Notes: generated from the sequence alone by a model not told the origin. DNA of 8,593 nt from Ruminococcaceae bacterium UBA5450 (GCA_002424295.1 DIQY01000132.1:1-8593), one strand, 5' to 3'; shown: positions 1 to 6,285, numbered from the stretch's first letter. Program-made: numbers and translations.

Positions 1-743
1 GAAAGATAAGAGGAATATCCGCCTTTATAACAGGTTAGATGTCCATTGGAAAGTTCAAAGGTACGGTTGCAGAGCTTATCAAGAAAATATCGGTCATGGG
101 AAATCACTAAAAAAGCACCGTTAAAATTTCTAAGAAAGTCTTCCAGCCATTCAACACTGGAGATATCAAGGTGGTTGGTGGGCTCATCCAAAAGAAGCAA
201 ATTGGAGGAACTTAGCAGAAGCTTTGCAAGCTGAAGTTTAGCGCGCTGACCGCCGCTTAAAACGCCGATCGGCTGTCCCATCTGCTCGTCAGTAAAACCA
301 AGACCGAGAAGAGTGCTGCGTGCTCTGGCGCGGCAGGTTAATCCTCCTCGACGAAGAAATGTATCATTGAGCAGACTTTGACGCTCAATTAGACGATCCA
401 TATCCGGGCTGCCTGCGCCAATAGCATGTCCGATTTCTTCCAGATTCTGTTCCATTTTCAGAAGATCGGAAAATACAGTCAGAACCTCTGCATAGGCGCT
501 TTTCTCTAAGTCACGGCAAACATGCTGTTCCATATATCCAATTTGTGTGCGGTTGGCTTTGGAAACGGTTCCTTCATCGGCAGGCTGCTCTAAAGTCAGT
601 GCTTTTAAAAGCGTCGTTTTGCCGCTGCCATTTGCCCCCACTAGACCGATCCGGTCATTTTGCTGAATTTCGAAGGAGACATTTTGAAAAACTGTTTCAA
701 CTCCAAATGATTTTGACAGTCCACTTACGCTCATCAACCCCAT
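1..743 (-). CDS. ABC-F family ATP-binding protein, N-terminal part (runs off window edge)
   Basis: I translated this by hand from the minus strand: 247 codons are open from ATG at 743 to the window edge. It shows a complete first ABC nucleotide-binding domain: Walker A GANGSGKTT (residues 36-44), Q-loop Q73, signature LSGGQ (162-166), Walker B LLLLDEP (182-188) followed by TNHLD, and the switch histidine H216 in ISHDR. No membrane segment is visible. The TNHLD after Walker B and the SHDRYFLD block are typical of ABC-F proteins, soluble twin-ATPase factors that act on the ribosome (translation factors or antibiotic-target protection). The P-site linker and second domain, which would separate housekeeping from resistance members, lie outside the window, so I assign no symbol. 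A GGGGG Shine-Dalgarno run at 752-756, 8 bases upstream, supports ATG 743 over the in-frame ATG at 734. The gene is divergent from the isomerase-like gene at 868. The truncation is only the window boundary. Confidence 0.93.
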   Translation of the reverse strand, partial: MGLMSVSGLSKSFGVETVFQNVSFEIQQNDRIGLVGANGSGKTTLLKALTLEQPADEGTVSKANRTQIGYMEQHVCRDLEKSAYAEVLTVFSDLLKMEQNLEEIGHAIGAGSPDMDRLIERQSLLNDTFLRRGGLTCRARARSTLLGLGFTDEQMGQPIGVLSGGQRAKLQLAKLLLSSSNLLLLDEPTNHLDISSVEWLEDFLRNFNGAFLVISHDRYFLDKLCNRTFELSNGHLTCYKGGYSSYL

Positions 744-779
744 TCAAAAATCCCCCTTCAAAAAATTACATACCATCTT

Positions 780-808
780 ATTATACAGAAACAATTTTCT
801 AAAATCAA
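780..808 (-). promoter_or_regulatory. sigma-A-type promoter for the ABC-F gene
   Basis: Read on the minus strand: -35 TTGATT (808-803), 17-base spacer, -10 TATAAT (785-780, perfect consensus). Predicted transcription start is near 773, about 30 bases before the ATG at 743. Spacing and position fit a housekeeping promoter. It is seen in sequence only. Confidence 0.7.
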
Positions 809-817
809 GATAATCAC

Positions 818-846
818 TTTACGCAGACGTGGAGCGATGATATAAT
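818..846 (+). promoter_or_regulatory. sigma-A-type promoter for the isomerase-like gene
   Basis: -35 TTTACG (818-823, 4 of 6 consensus bases), 17-base spacer, perfect -10 TATAAT (841-846). The start point would fall near 853, just upstream of the AGGAGA ribosome binding site at 855-860, giving a very short leader of about 15 bases. Its -35 box lies only 9 bases from the -35 box of the divergent minus-strand promoter. Confidence 0.62.
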
Positions 847-867
847 TATCCAGTAGGAGATGATTGC

Positions 868-1674
868 GTGCAAATCGGGATTTCGACCGCCTGCTTTTAT
901 CCGGAAGCATTGGAAAATGGATTTGAAAAGCTGCTGAATTGTGGCTTCCGCTTTTTTGAAGTGTTCGTTAATACGTTTTCCGAGCTACATCACCCGTATC
1001 TCGATCAGCTTAAAATTCAGGCGGAAAGCCGTGGTGCCAAGATTTTAAGTCTGCATCCGTTTACATCCGGCTATGAGAGTTTCCTGCTTTTTTCGGCCTA
1101 TGAGCGTCGGTTTGAAGACGGTATGGAATTTTATCGCCAGTATTTTGAGGCAGCGGCGTTTTTGGGCGCAGAAATTTTAGTGCTGCATGGACAGAGAAAA
1201 GAGCGCGCAGGGGATATTCCGGAAGAAATCTATTTTGAACGGTATCATCGCCTTTTTGAACTTGGAAAAACTTATGGAATTACACTTGCGCAGGAGAATG
1301 TAAATGCGTTTTGCAGCGAAAATCCGGAATTCTTACACCGTATGCGGTCTTATCTGCACGAAGACTGCGCATTTGTTCTTGATCTGAAGCAGGCAGTGCG
1401 GTCTGGTCATGATCCATTTGAGACTTGTGCACAGATGGGAGAGCAATTAGTACATATCCACCTTAATGACCACAAGCCCGGAAAAGATTGCTTGCTGCCG
1501 GGTCAGGGAATTACAGATTATGGTCGGTTGATGAGGCAGCTCAAACGGCAGAACTATAAAGGAAACTTAATTATTGAAGTTTATCGGAAGAATTTTCGCG
1601 ATCGTCAGGATCTGATTGAGGCAAAGCAAAAGGCTGAAACAATTCAAAAATATTTTTACACAATATCATCTTGA
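868..1674 (+). CDS. sugar phosphate isomerase/epimerase-like TIM-barrel protein
   Basis: This 268-residue protein has the pattern of the xylose isomerase-like TIM barrel / AP endonuclease family 2 superfamily. Candidate metal or catalytic residues sit at strand ends: H63 in SLHPF, H107 in VLHGQ, E143 in AQENVN, D172 in LDLKQ, H181 in SGHDP, H196/H198 in VHIHLND and E237 in IIEVYR. These are the positions where family members bind divalent metal and handle sugar or inositol-like substrates. The substrate cannot be named from sequence. A DNA-repair endonuclease IV role is less likely because its other diagnostic motifs are not evident. The start is GTG at 868 with AGGAGA 7 bases upstream; the protein then begins MQIGIST, a natural first barrel strand. 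It has its own promoter and no neighbouring pathway genes that reveal the substrate. nrdR follows 84 bases later from a separate promoter. Confidence 0.82.
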   Translation: MQIGISTACFYPEALENGFEKLLNCGFRFFEVFVNTFSELHHPYLDQLKIQAESRGAKILSLHPFTSGYESFLLFSAYERRFEDGMEFYRQYFEAAAFLGAEILVLHGQRKERAGDIPEEIYFERYHRLFELGKTYGITLAQENVNAFCSENPEFLHRMRSYLHEDCAFVLDLKQAVRSGHDPFETCAQMGEQLVHIHLNDHKPGKDCLLPGQGITDYGRLMRQLKRQNYKGNLIIEVYRKNFRDRQDLIEAKQKAETIQKYFYTISS

Positions 1675-1700
1675 ATTTCAGAAAAAATTCGTGTTATAAT
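1671..1700 (+). promoter_or_regulatory. sigma-A-type promoter for nrdR
   Basis: -35 TTGAAT (1671-1676), 18-base spacer, perfect -10 TATAAT (1695-1700). The -35 box overlaps the TGA stop of the upstream gene (1672-1674), so nrdR has an independent promoter at minimal distance. A weak dyad, GAATTT (1673-1678) / AAATTC (1685-1690), lies across the -35 and spacer. It has no T-tract, so it is not a terminator. Confidence 0.6.
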
Positions 1701-1717
1701 AAATAATATTGGGATTA

Positions 1718-1737
1718 TGTGTTGGAATGTGTTGGAA
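1718..1737 (+). repeat. two exact 10-base tandem copies in the nrdR leader
   Basis: TGTGTTGGAA occurs twice back to back (1718-1727 and 1728-1737). It lies between the -10 box and the ribosome binding site of nrdR, about 10-30 bases after the expected transcription start. The 10-base period is close to one DNA helical turn, which would put both copies on the same face. It could be a protein-binding site or simple slippage; nothing in the sequence decides. Confidence 0.75.
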
Positions 1738-1758
1738 TTATAATAAGGAGGTAGGCTG

Positions 1759-2217
1759 ATGAAATGTCCATATTGTGGAAATGAAGAAAGCAAAGTGATT
1801 GACTCTCGGCCGACAGATGAAGGAGAGCGAATTCGCCGCCGCCGGGAATGCCTTAAATGTGCAAAAAGATTTACGACTTATGAAATCATTGAAACAGTTC
1901 CGATTATCGTTATTAAGCGAGATAAATCTCGCGAAACATTCGACCGAAATAAACTGCTGAACGGCCTTCTGCGTGCCTGTGAAAAGCGGCCGATTTCTGT
2001 GGATCAGCTGGAGCGTGTTGTGGATGAGATTGAAAACATGCTTCAAAATTCTTTAGATCGAGAAGTCCCGTCTTCTTTGATTGGCGAATATGCAATGAAA
2101 CAACTGCAGAAGATCGACGAAGTCGCTTATGTTCGGTTTGCATCGGTCTATCGTCAGTTTCAGGATATCGATACTTTTATGGAAGAACTCAGTCGTATTA
2201 TGAAGAATAAAAAATAA
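1759..2217 (+). CDS. nrdR: transcriptional repressor NrdR
   Basis: A full-length 152-residue protein, the usual size for NrdR. The N-terminal zinc ribbon has C3 and C6 (CPYCGN) and C31 and C34 (CLKCAKRF), separated by the conserved SRPTDEGERIRRRR stretch used for DNA contact. The rest, from about residue 49, is the ATP-cone domain that senses ATP/dATP. In known members NrdR binds paired boxes upstream of ribonucleotide reductase genes and represses them when dATP is high. No nrd structural gene is in this window, so it must act elsewhere. The ATG start is preceded by AAGGAGG at 1745-1751 with a 7-base spacer. Its own promoter (1671-1700) and terminator (2241-2283) suggest a monocistronic transcript. 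Confidence 0.97.
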   Translation: MKCPYCGNEESKVIDSRPTDEGERIRRRRECLKCAKRFTTYEIIETVPIIVIKRDKSRETFDRNKLLNGLLRACEKRPISVDQLERVVDEIENMLQNSLDREVPSSLIGEYAMKQLQKIDEVAYVRFASVYRQFQDIDTFMEELSRIMKNKK

Positions 2218-2240
2218 AGCCATAAAAGACTTTTGATTTC

Positions 2241-2283
2241 AAAATGATGTGTATTGTTTATTTCGCAGTACGCATCATTTTTT
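2241..2283 (+). terminator. intrinsic terminator after nrdR
   Basis: Arms 2241-2253 (AAAATGATGTGTA) and 2269-2281 (TACGCATCATTTT) pair over 13 positions with one G-U wobble, around a 15-base loop. A T-run extends to 2283. It begins 23 bases after the nrdR stop. The stem is AT-rich, so efficiency may be moderate. Confidence 0.72.
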
Positions 2284-2417
2284 ATTATCATAGATTATAT
2301 GGTATATGACATTTTTCCGTTTTTAGTTGGCATTAAATTTCAATAGTAGAAGAAAATTGTATTTTGCGCATCTCCTTGCTTTATTAGAGAACGAAAATGA
2401 TAGAAAAAATAACAGGA

Positions 2418-2446
2418 TTGACATTTTTTTATTTTTGTATTAATAT
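2418..2446 (+). promoter_or_regulatory. strong promoter upstream of murA
   Basis: Perfect -35 TTGACA (2418-2423), 17-base spacer rich in T, and -10 TAATAT (2441-2446). Transcription would start near 2453, giving murA an unusually long leader of about 150 bases that contains two inverted repeats. Confidence 0.68.
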
Positions 2447-2476
2447 AAAAAAGTGTTTATAAATAACTTTACATAA

Positions 2477-2504
2477 TTGCAATTTTTAAGATAAAAAATT
2501 GTAA
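2477..2504 (+). repeat. inverted repeat in the murA leader
   Basis: TTGCAATTTTT (2477-2487) and AAAAATTGTAA (2494-2504) are complementary over 11 positions with one G-U, around a 6-base AAGATA loop. No T-tract follows, so it is not a terminator. It could be an RNA hairpin or a DNA operator. A TTGCAA (2477-2482) with TAAAAT (2502-2507) could also act as a poorly spaced (19-base) promoter. Confidence 0.5.
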
Positions 2505-2528
2505 AATATTGTATTTTGATATTTGTGC

Positions 2529-2557
2529 CTGTTTGAATGATAAAAACAGAGTATACT
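2529..2557 (+). promoter_or_regulatory. dyad next to a second possible -10 box for murA
   Basis: CTGTTT (2529-2534) and AAACAG (2544-2549) form a perfect 6-base dyad with a 9-base spacer. Two bases later is TATACT (2552-2557), a good -10 sequence 50 bases before the murA start. No good -35 exists at the right distance; the dyad's left arm occupies that place. This could be an activator- or repressor-controlled promoter, but the assignment is weak. Confidence 0.35.
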
Positions 2558-2606
2558 AGAGTTAGAGCTGAAAGATTTCTCTTTTAAAAATGGGAGAGTG
2601 CTGAGT

Positions 2607-3890
2607 TTGGATAAATTTGTAATTACCGGCGGCCGCCGCTTGGAAGGCGAAGTTAATATTAGCGGAGCTAAAAATGCAGCGGTTGCCATTATACCAGCGG
2701 TGGCATTATCTGATGATGTGTGCCGCTTGGAAAATATACCAGAGATTACAGACGTTGCTTCTATGCTGCATATTTTGCGTGATTTGGGGGCAAAGGTCCG
2801 TTGGGTTAACCATACCACTGTAGAAATTGATCCCCGTCCTATGAATAGTTATGTGGCTTCTTATGAATTGTCGCACAAAATTCGTGGTTCTTACTATCTT
2901 TTGGGTGCACTTTTGGGTAGATTCCATCATTCGGTGGTTCCATTGCCAGGCGGCTGCTATCTTGGAGTGCGACCGATTGATCAACATTTAAAAGGATTTG
3001 CCGCATTGGGGGCTTCTTATACGCTTTCCGGTGGCATGGTAGATGTACAGAGTGACCATCTGCACGGGGGCAATGTTTATCTGGATGTCGTTTCAGTAGG
3101 TGCGACGATGAACATTATGCTGGCGGCAGCAAAAGCTCCGGGCATGACAGTGATTGAGAATGCAGCAAAGGAGCCGCATATCGTTGATTTGGCAAACTTT
3201 TTGACGACAATGGGTGCGGATGTTCGTGGTGCCGGTACCGATGTCATTAAGATTCACGGAGTGGATCATCTCTGTGGGACAACCTATTCTATTATTCCGG
3301 ATCAGATTGAGGCCGGAACTTATATGGTGGCTGCCGCCGCAACCTGTGGAGATGTACTGGTTAAAAATGTAATTCCGAAACATTTGGAATCCATTACGGC
3401 AAAGCTGGAAGAAATGGGAATAGAAGTGACAGAATTTGATGAGGCCGTTCGTGTACGCAGTACCGGAGTCCTCAACAAATGTAATATCAAAACAATGCCC
3501 CATCCGGGATTTCCGACAGATATGCAGCCGCAGTTTTCGGTTTTGCTTTCTCTGGCGAACGGAACCAGTATGGTGAATGAGAGTGTTTGGGATAATCGTT
3601 TTCGCTATGTGGAAGAACTGCACAAAATGGGTGCTCAGATTTCGGTGGATGGAAAGCTTGCGGTGATTGAGGGAGTTGATCATCTCAATGCGGCTCCCGT
3701 ACATGCATGTGATCTTCGTGCCGGTGCAGCGCTGGTGATCGCAGCTTTGGCTGCAAATGGTACCAGCACGATCGAAGGGATTCATTATATCGAACGCGGT
3801 TATGAGCACATTGTTGAGAAGATTCAGGCTCTGGGGGGTCAGATTGAACGGGTTACGGAAGAAAATCCCATAGGAGCGCAGGTAGTATAA
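2607..3890 (+). CDS. murA: UDP-N-acetylglucosamine 1-carboxyvinyltransferase (MurA)
   Basis: Cytoplasmic enzyme that transfers enolpyruvate from PEP to UDP-GlcNAc, the first committed step of peptidoglycan synthesis. Recognisable features are SGAKNAA with K22 and N23, R93, the catalytic-loop cysteine C117 in LPGGCYLGVRP (so probably fosfomycin-sensitive in principle), D305 in GFPTDMQPQ, R371 in DLRAGAA and R397 in IERGYEH. I choose TTG at 2607 (427 residues) over GTG at 2598. GGGAG at 2592-2596 is 10 bases from the TTG but only 1 base from the GTG, and with the TTG start K22, N23, D305 and R397 fall exactly on E. coli MurA numbering. Firmicutes often carry two MurA paralogues; which one this is cannot be told here. 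A terminator follows the stop by 7 bases. Confidence 0.97.
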   Translation: MDKFVITGGRRLEGEVNISGAKNAAVAIIPAVALSDDVCRLENIPEITDVASMLHILRDLGAKVRWVNHTTVEIDPRPMNSYVASYELSHKIRGSYYLLGALLGRFHHSVVPLPGGCYLGVRPIDQHLKGFAALGASYTLSGGMVDVQSDHLHGGNVYLDVVSVGATMNIMLAAAKAPGMTVIENAAKEPHIVDLANFLTTMGADVRGAGTDVIKIHGVDHLCGTTYSIIPDQIEAGTYMVAAAATCGDVLVKNVIPKHLESITAKLEEMGIEVTEFDEAVRVRSTGVLNKCNIKTMPHPGFPTDMQPQFSVLLSLANGTSMVNESVWDNRFRYVEELHKMGAQISVDGKLAVIEGVDHLNAAPVHACDLRAGAALVIAALAANGTSTIEGIHYIERGYEHIVEKIQALGGQIERVTEENPIGAQVV

Positions 3891-3897
3891 AATCCTT

Positions 3898-3932
3898 AAG
3901 GGATGACAACAGGTCATCCCTTTTTTCTTTTT
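3898..3932 (+). terminator. intrinsic terminator between murA and walJ
   Basis: AAGGGATGAC (3898-3907), loop AACAG, GTCATCCCTT (3913-3922): a perfect 10-base stem followed by T-rich sequence to 3932, interrupted by one C. This is the clearest terminator in the window. The ribosome binding site of walJ begins at the very next base (3933), which leaves no room for a promoter after it. Confidence 0.88.
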
Positions 3933-3948
3933 AGGGAGGAAATGTGAT

Positions 3949-4740
3949 TTGGCAAGATTTTGCCCGCTGTTCAGTGGAAGCAGCGGAAACAGTTATTACA
4001 TAGGCTCTGCAGGAGCGGGAATTTTGATAGATGCCGGTCGGAGTGCCAAACAACTGATTCAGCGGATGGAATTGTGCAAAATTGATCCTAAAACGATCCA
4101 GGCAATTTTTGTAACGCATGAACATTCCGACCATGTTTCGGGACTGCGAGTTTTGGCTTCCCGCTTAAAAGTTCCGGTTTATGCATCGAATGGAACGCTT
4201 GGAGCCTTGGAAAATTTAAAAATTGCCAATGGGAGTTTTCGCGCTTTGCCGCTCGACTGGAACGGGACTAATTGTGCGGGAATGCGTGTTACACCATTCC
4301 ATATTCCGCATGACTGCGCCGAGGGAGTCGGTTACCGAGTTGAAACATCAGACGGACGAACCGCTGCTTTTGCAACCGATCTCGGCCATTTTACGGAAGA
4401 GGTACGGTGCCATATTATGGGAGCCGATTTGGTGGTTTTGGAATCCAATCATGACGTAGGGATGCTCCAGAATGGGCCCTATCCATACTCACTCAAAAAG
4501 CGGATTCTTTCGGATACCGGGCATCTCTCCAATATTGCCTGTGCGGATGCTATTTCAGAACTTGTCCGTATGGGAGCTGCCAGATTCTTCCTTGCACACC
4601 TGAGCCGTGAAAATAATACGCCGGAGATTGCGCTGCAGACAACGCTTTGTGCGCTTACGATGGAAGGGATGAATCAAGGAACAGATTTTGAGCTTTCAGT
4701 GGCGCCTCGGGAAAACCCCGGAAATCTTACGTTCTTTTAA
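3949..4740 (+). CDS. walJ: WalJ/YycJ-like metallo-beta-lactamase-fold hydrolase
   Basis: A 263-residue MBL-fold protein with the zinc-ligand motif HEHSDH at residues 57-62, preceded by a LIDAG strand. Further likely metal ligands are D144 in ATDLGH and downstream histidines in TGHLSN (H192) and LAHLSREN (H217). The N-terminus (FSGSSGNSYYI) and the ESNHD...LKKRILSDTGHLSN block are characteristic of the YycJ/WalJ group, which in Bacillus lies in the walRK operon near rlmH and has been linked to cell-wall/division or DNA-repair coordination. The biochemical substrate is not established. The start is TTG at 3949: GGAGG at 3935-3939 is 9 bases upstream, while the nearer ATG at 3942 meets a stop at once. 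rlmH follows after 11 bases. No walRK genes are present here. Confidence 0.9.
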   Translation: MARFCPLFSGSSGNSYYIGSAGAGILIDAGRSAKQLIQRMELCKIDPKTIQAIFVTHEHSDHVSGLRVLASRLKVPVYASNGTLGALENLKIANGSFRALPLDWNGTNCAGMRVTPFHIPHDCAEGVGYRVETSDGRTAAFATDLGHFTEEVRCHIMGADLVVLESNHDVGMLQNGPYPYSLKKRILSDTGHLSNIACADAISELVRMGAARFFLAHLSRENNTPEIALQTTLCALTMEGMNQGTDFELSVAPRENPGNLTFF

Positions 4741-4751
4741 GGAGCGAAAAA

Positions 4752-5231
4752 ATGCTGAATGTACAAATTGTTTGTATTGGGAAACTAAAAGAATCCTATT
4801 GGCGTTTGGCTTGCAGTGAGTATGAAAAACGTATGCAGAGCTTTGCAAAGTTTTCCATTCGGGAATTGTCGGAATGCCGTCTGCCGGAAAATCCAAGCGC
4901 GGCTCAAATTAAGTCGGCATTACGAGAAGAAGGGGAGCATATTCTTTCTGAGTGCAAAAATACGGAAATAGTTCCACTTTGTATTGAGGGAAAAGAGATT
5001 TCCTCTCCGGATCTTGCAAAATGGATTGGAAATAAAGCAGTTTCTGGAGTTAGTTCCATTTCTTTTGTAATCGGAAGCAGTTTTGGACTTGATGATTCGG
5101 TAAAAGAATCAGGAAATCTACGCCTTTCAATGTCACCGATGACGTTTCCGCATCAGTTGGCACGGGTGATGCTCTGTGAACAAATTTATCGTTCTTTTCA
5201 AATTTTGAATCATGGAAAATACCATAAATGA
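4752..5231 (+). CDS. rlmH: 23S rRNA (pseudouridine1915-N3)-methyltransferase RlmH
   Basis: A 159-residue SPOUT-class methyltransferase of the normal length for the family. It methylates N3 of pseudouridine 1915 in helix 69 of 23S rRNA on assembled ribosomes, using S-adenosylmethionine. Visible signatures are the N-terminal IVCIGKLKESYW, the SAM-site loop FVIGSSFGL (106-113; many relatives have GGS here, so GSS is a small variation), MTFPHQLARVMLCEQIYR (130-147, with H134) and the terminal GKYHK. ATG at 4752 is preceded by AAGGAG (4739-4744) with a 7-base spacer; this site overlaps the walJ stop codon, indicating tight co-transcription. The walJ-rlmH adjacency is also seen near the wal locus of Bacillus. 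Confidence 0.96.
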   Translation: MLNVQIVCIGKLKESYWRLACSEYEKRMQSFAKFSIRELSECRLPENPSAAQIKSALREEGEHILSECKNTEIVPLCIEGKEISSPDLAKWIGNKAVSGVSSISFVIGSSFGLDDSVKESGNLRLSMSPMTFPHQLARVMLCEQIYRSFQILNHGKYHK

Positions 5232-5242
5232 GGCGAATAATT

Positions 5243-6082
5243 ATGAAAACAGGAGTAGTTGATGTTGGCGGCGGACTGCGAGGAATCTATGGAGCCGGTG
5301 TGTTTGATTATTGTTTGTTGAAGGGAATCCAGTTTGACGAATGTATTGGCGTGTCTGCAGGCAGCGCAAATATTGTGGCTTATCTTGCAGGTCAGCGCGG
5401 AAGAAATTTACGGTATTACCGCGACTATGCCTTTCGCCCAAATTACATGAGTTTACATAACCTTGTTCATGGGGGTTCTTATCTGGATCTTAATTATGTC
5501 TATGGAGTTCTCAGTAATTCGGACGGAGAATATCCTTTGGATTATGCAAAATTTGTAGAAAACCCAGCAGAAATGAAAGTAGTTGCTTCTGAGGCAGTGA
5601 GCGGAAAAGTAAAATATTTTGATAAAAGTGATTTTTTAAAGGATAATTACGGAATTCTTGGCGCTTCTTCTGCAATTCCGGTTGTTTGCCGTCCATATCC
5701 ATTCCACGGAACTCTTTATTTTGACGGGGCACTCAGCGATCCGGTTCCGGTGCAAAAAGCGCTGCACGATGGCTGCGAGCGCGTCGTTGTGATTTTGACA
5801 AAACCGCGGAATTTAATTCGTACTTCCGGTGGAGATGACCACTTTGTACGTATTTTGCGCCGCAGATATCCCAAGGCGGCACGAAATCTTCATCTTCGGG
5901 CAAAAAGGTACAATGAGGGCGTTGCTTTTGCCAAAGAATTGGAGGAAAAAGGGAAAGCAGTGATTATAGCGCCGGACCAGATTGCCGGGATCAATACGCT
6001 TACTAAAAACAAAAATATGCTGGAACACCTTTATCAGAAAGGGTTCAAAGATGCAGAAGCAATTAAAGCTTTTTTAGGGTGA
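5243..6082 (+). CDS. patatin-like phospholipase family protein (YjjU-like)
   Basis: With ATG 5243 the protein has 279 residues and begins MKTGVVDVGGGLRGIYGAG, the glycine-rich oxyanion loop of patatin-like lipid acyl hydrolases. The nucleophile is S38 in GVSAG and the dyad aspartate is D161 in DGALSDPVP. The C-terminal half, with RRYP and a basic helix near residues 205-225, resembles bacterial YjjU-type members. A lipid acyl-hydrolase activity is expected from the family; the substrate is unknown. No signal peptide or membrane helix is seen. An upstream in-frame ATG at 5228 overlaps the rlmH stop (ATGA) and would add five residues, but the glycine-loop position and GAGG at 5230-5233 (9-base spacer) favour 5243. 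It is third in the walJ-rlmH unit. No terminator is evident after it. Confidence 0.9.
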   Translation: MKTGVVDVGGGLRGIYGAGVFDYCLLKGIQFDECIGVSAGSANIVAYLAGQRGRNLRYYRDYAFRPNYMSLHNLVHGGSYLDLNYVYGVLSNSDGEYPLDYAKFVENPAEMKVVASEAVSGKVKYFDKSDFLKDNYGILGASSAIPVVCRPYPFHGTLYFDGALSDPVPVQKALHDGCERVVVILTKPRNLIRTSGGDDHFVRILRRRYPKAARNLHLRAKRYNEGVAFAKELEEKGKAVIIAPDQIAGINTLTKNKNMLEHLYQKGFKDAEAIKAFLG

Positions 6083-6285
6083 TAAGACGGTCAATGACCA
6101 AAAGAAATTTGCATAAATAGAAAAAATAATCTTCAAAATTCAAAAAAATGGAATTGAGTTTTAGGAGATTTTTGAAATTGCAATGAAATTTTTTAAAAAG
6201 TGTTATGCAAATTCTCGAAAATTTAGCAAAAAATCCGCAAAACTTGTGCAGAAAATGAAATGCCTCTTTTAGAAGGCAAAAAACA
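6083..6285. other. very AT-rich gene-free stretch after the patatin gene
   Basis: No credible gene is seen. The minus-strand frame across it (6063-6398) is low-complexity, rich in F, K and L, and lacks family features. The region contains nested inverted repeats (see 6106-6213), several A-tracts, scattered GCAAAA words (6226, 6237, 6276) and a short hairpin TGCCT/AGGCA around 6261-6278 without a T-tract. The A-rich DNA just upstream of the 6286 promoter could act as an UP-like element; that is inference. Confidence 0.55.
6106..6213 (+). repeat. nested inverted repeats in the gap before dapF
   Basis: Outer arms AATTTGCATAA (6106-6116) and TTATGCAAATT (6203-6213) are exact complements, 11 bases each, 86 bases apart. 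Inside lie TTCAAAAA (6139-6146) and TTTTTGAA (6169-6176), an exact 8-base pair centred in nearly the same place. There is no coding sequence and no flanking duplication that I can see. It could be a folded RNA, a decayed palindromic element or AT-rich chance. Confidence 0.45.

Larger units (their letters stand above)
2284..2606. other. AT-rich gene-free region upstream of murA
   Basis: No plausible coding region is present: the reading frames here are short and lack ribosome binding sites. It holds the promoter at 2418-2446, the inverted repeat at 2477-2504 and the dyad with a -10-like box at 2529-2557. An 11-base direct repeat ATTGTATTTTG also occurs at 2356-2366 and 2508-2518, which may be chance in such AT-rich DNA. 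Between 2284 and 2417 I see nothing else I can name. Confidence 0.6.

Noticed and set aside
46..802. Two plus-strand open frames (46-234 and 545-802)
   Set aside because: Both lie mainly opposite the ABC-F gene, whose minus-strand translation shows all ABC motifs, so the plus-strand frames are shadows.
1673..1690. GAATTT/AAATTC hairpin as terminator after the isomerase-like gene
   Set aside because: A six-base AT stem with no T-tract, placed inside the nrdR promoter; too weak to call a terminator.
3093..3917. Long (274-codon) minus-strand open frame opposite murA
   Set aside because: It is wholly antisense to a clear murA, its translation is rich in H, N, C and R with no family features, and it runs over the terminator. 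It is a codon-usage shadow.
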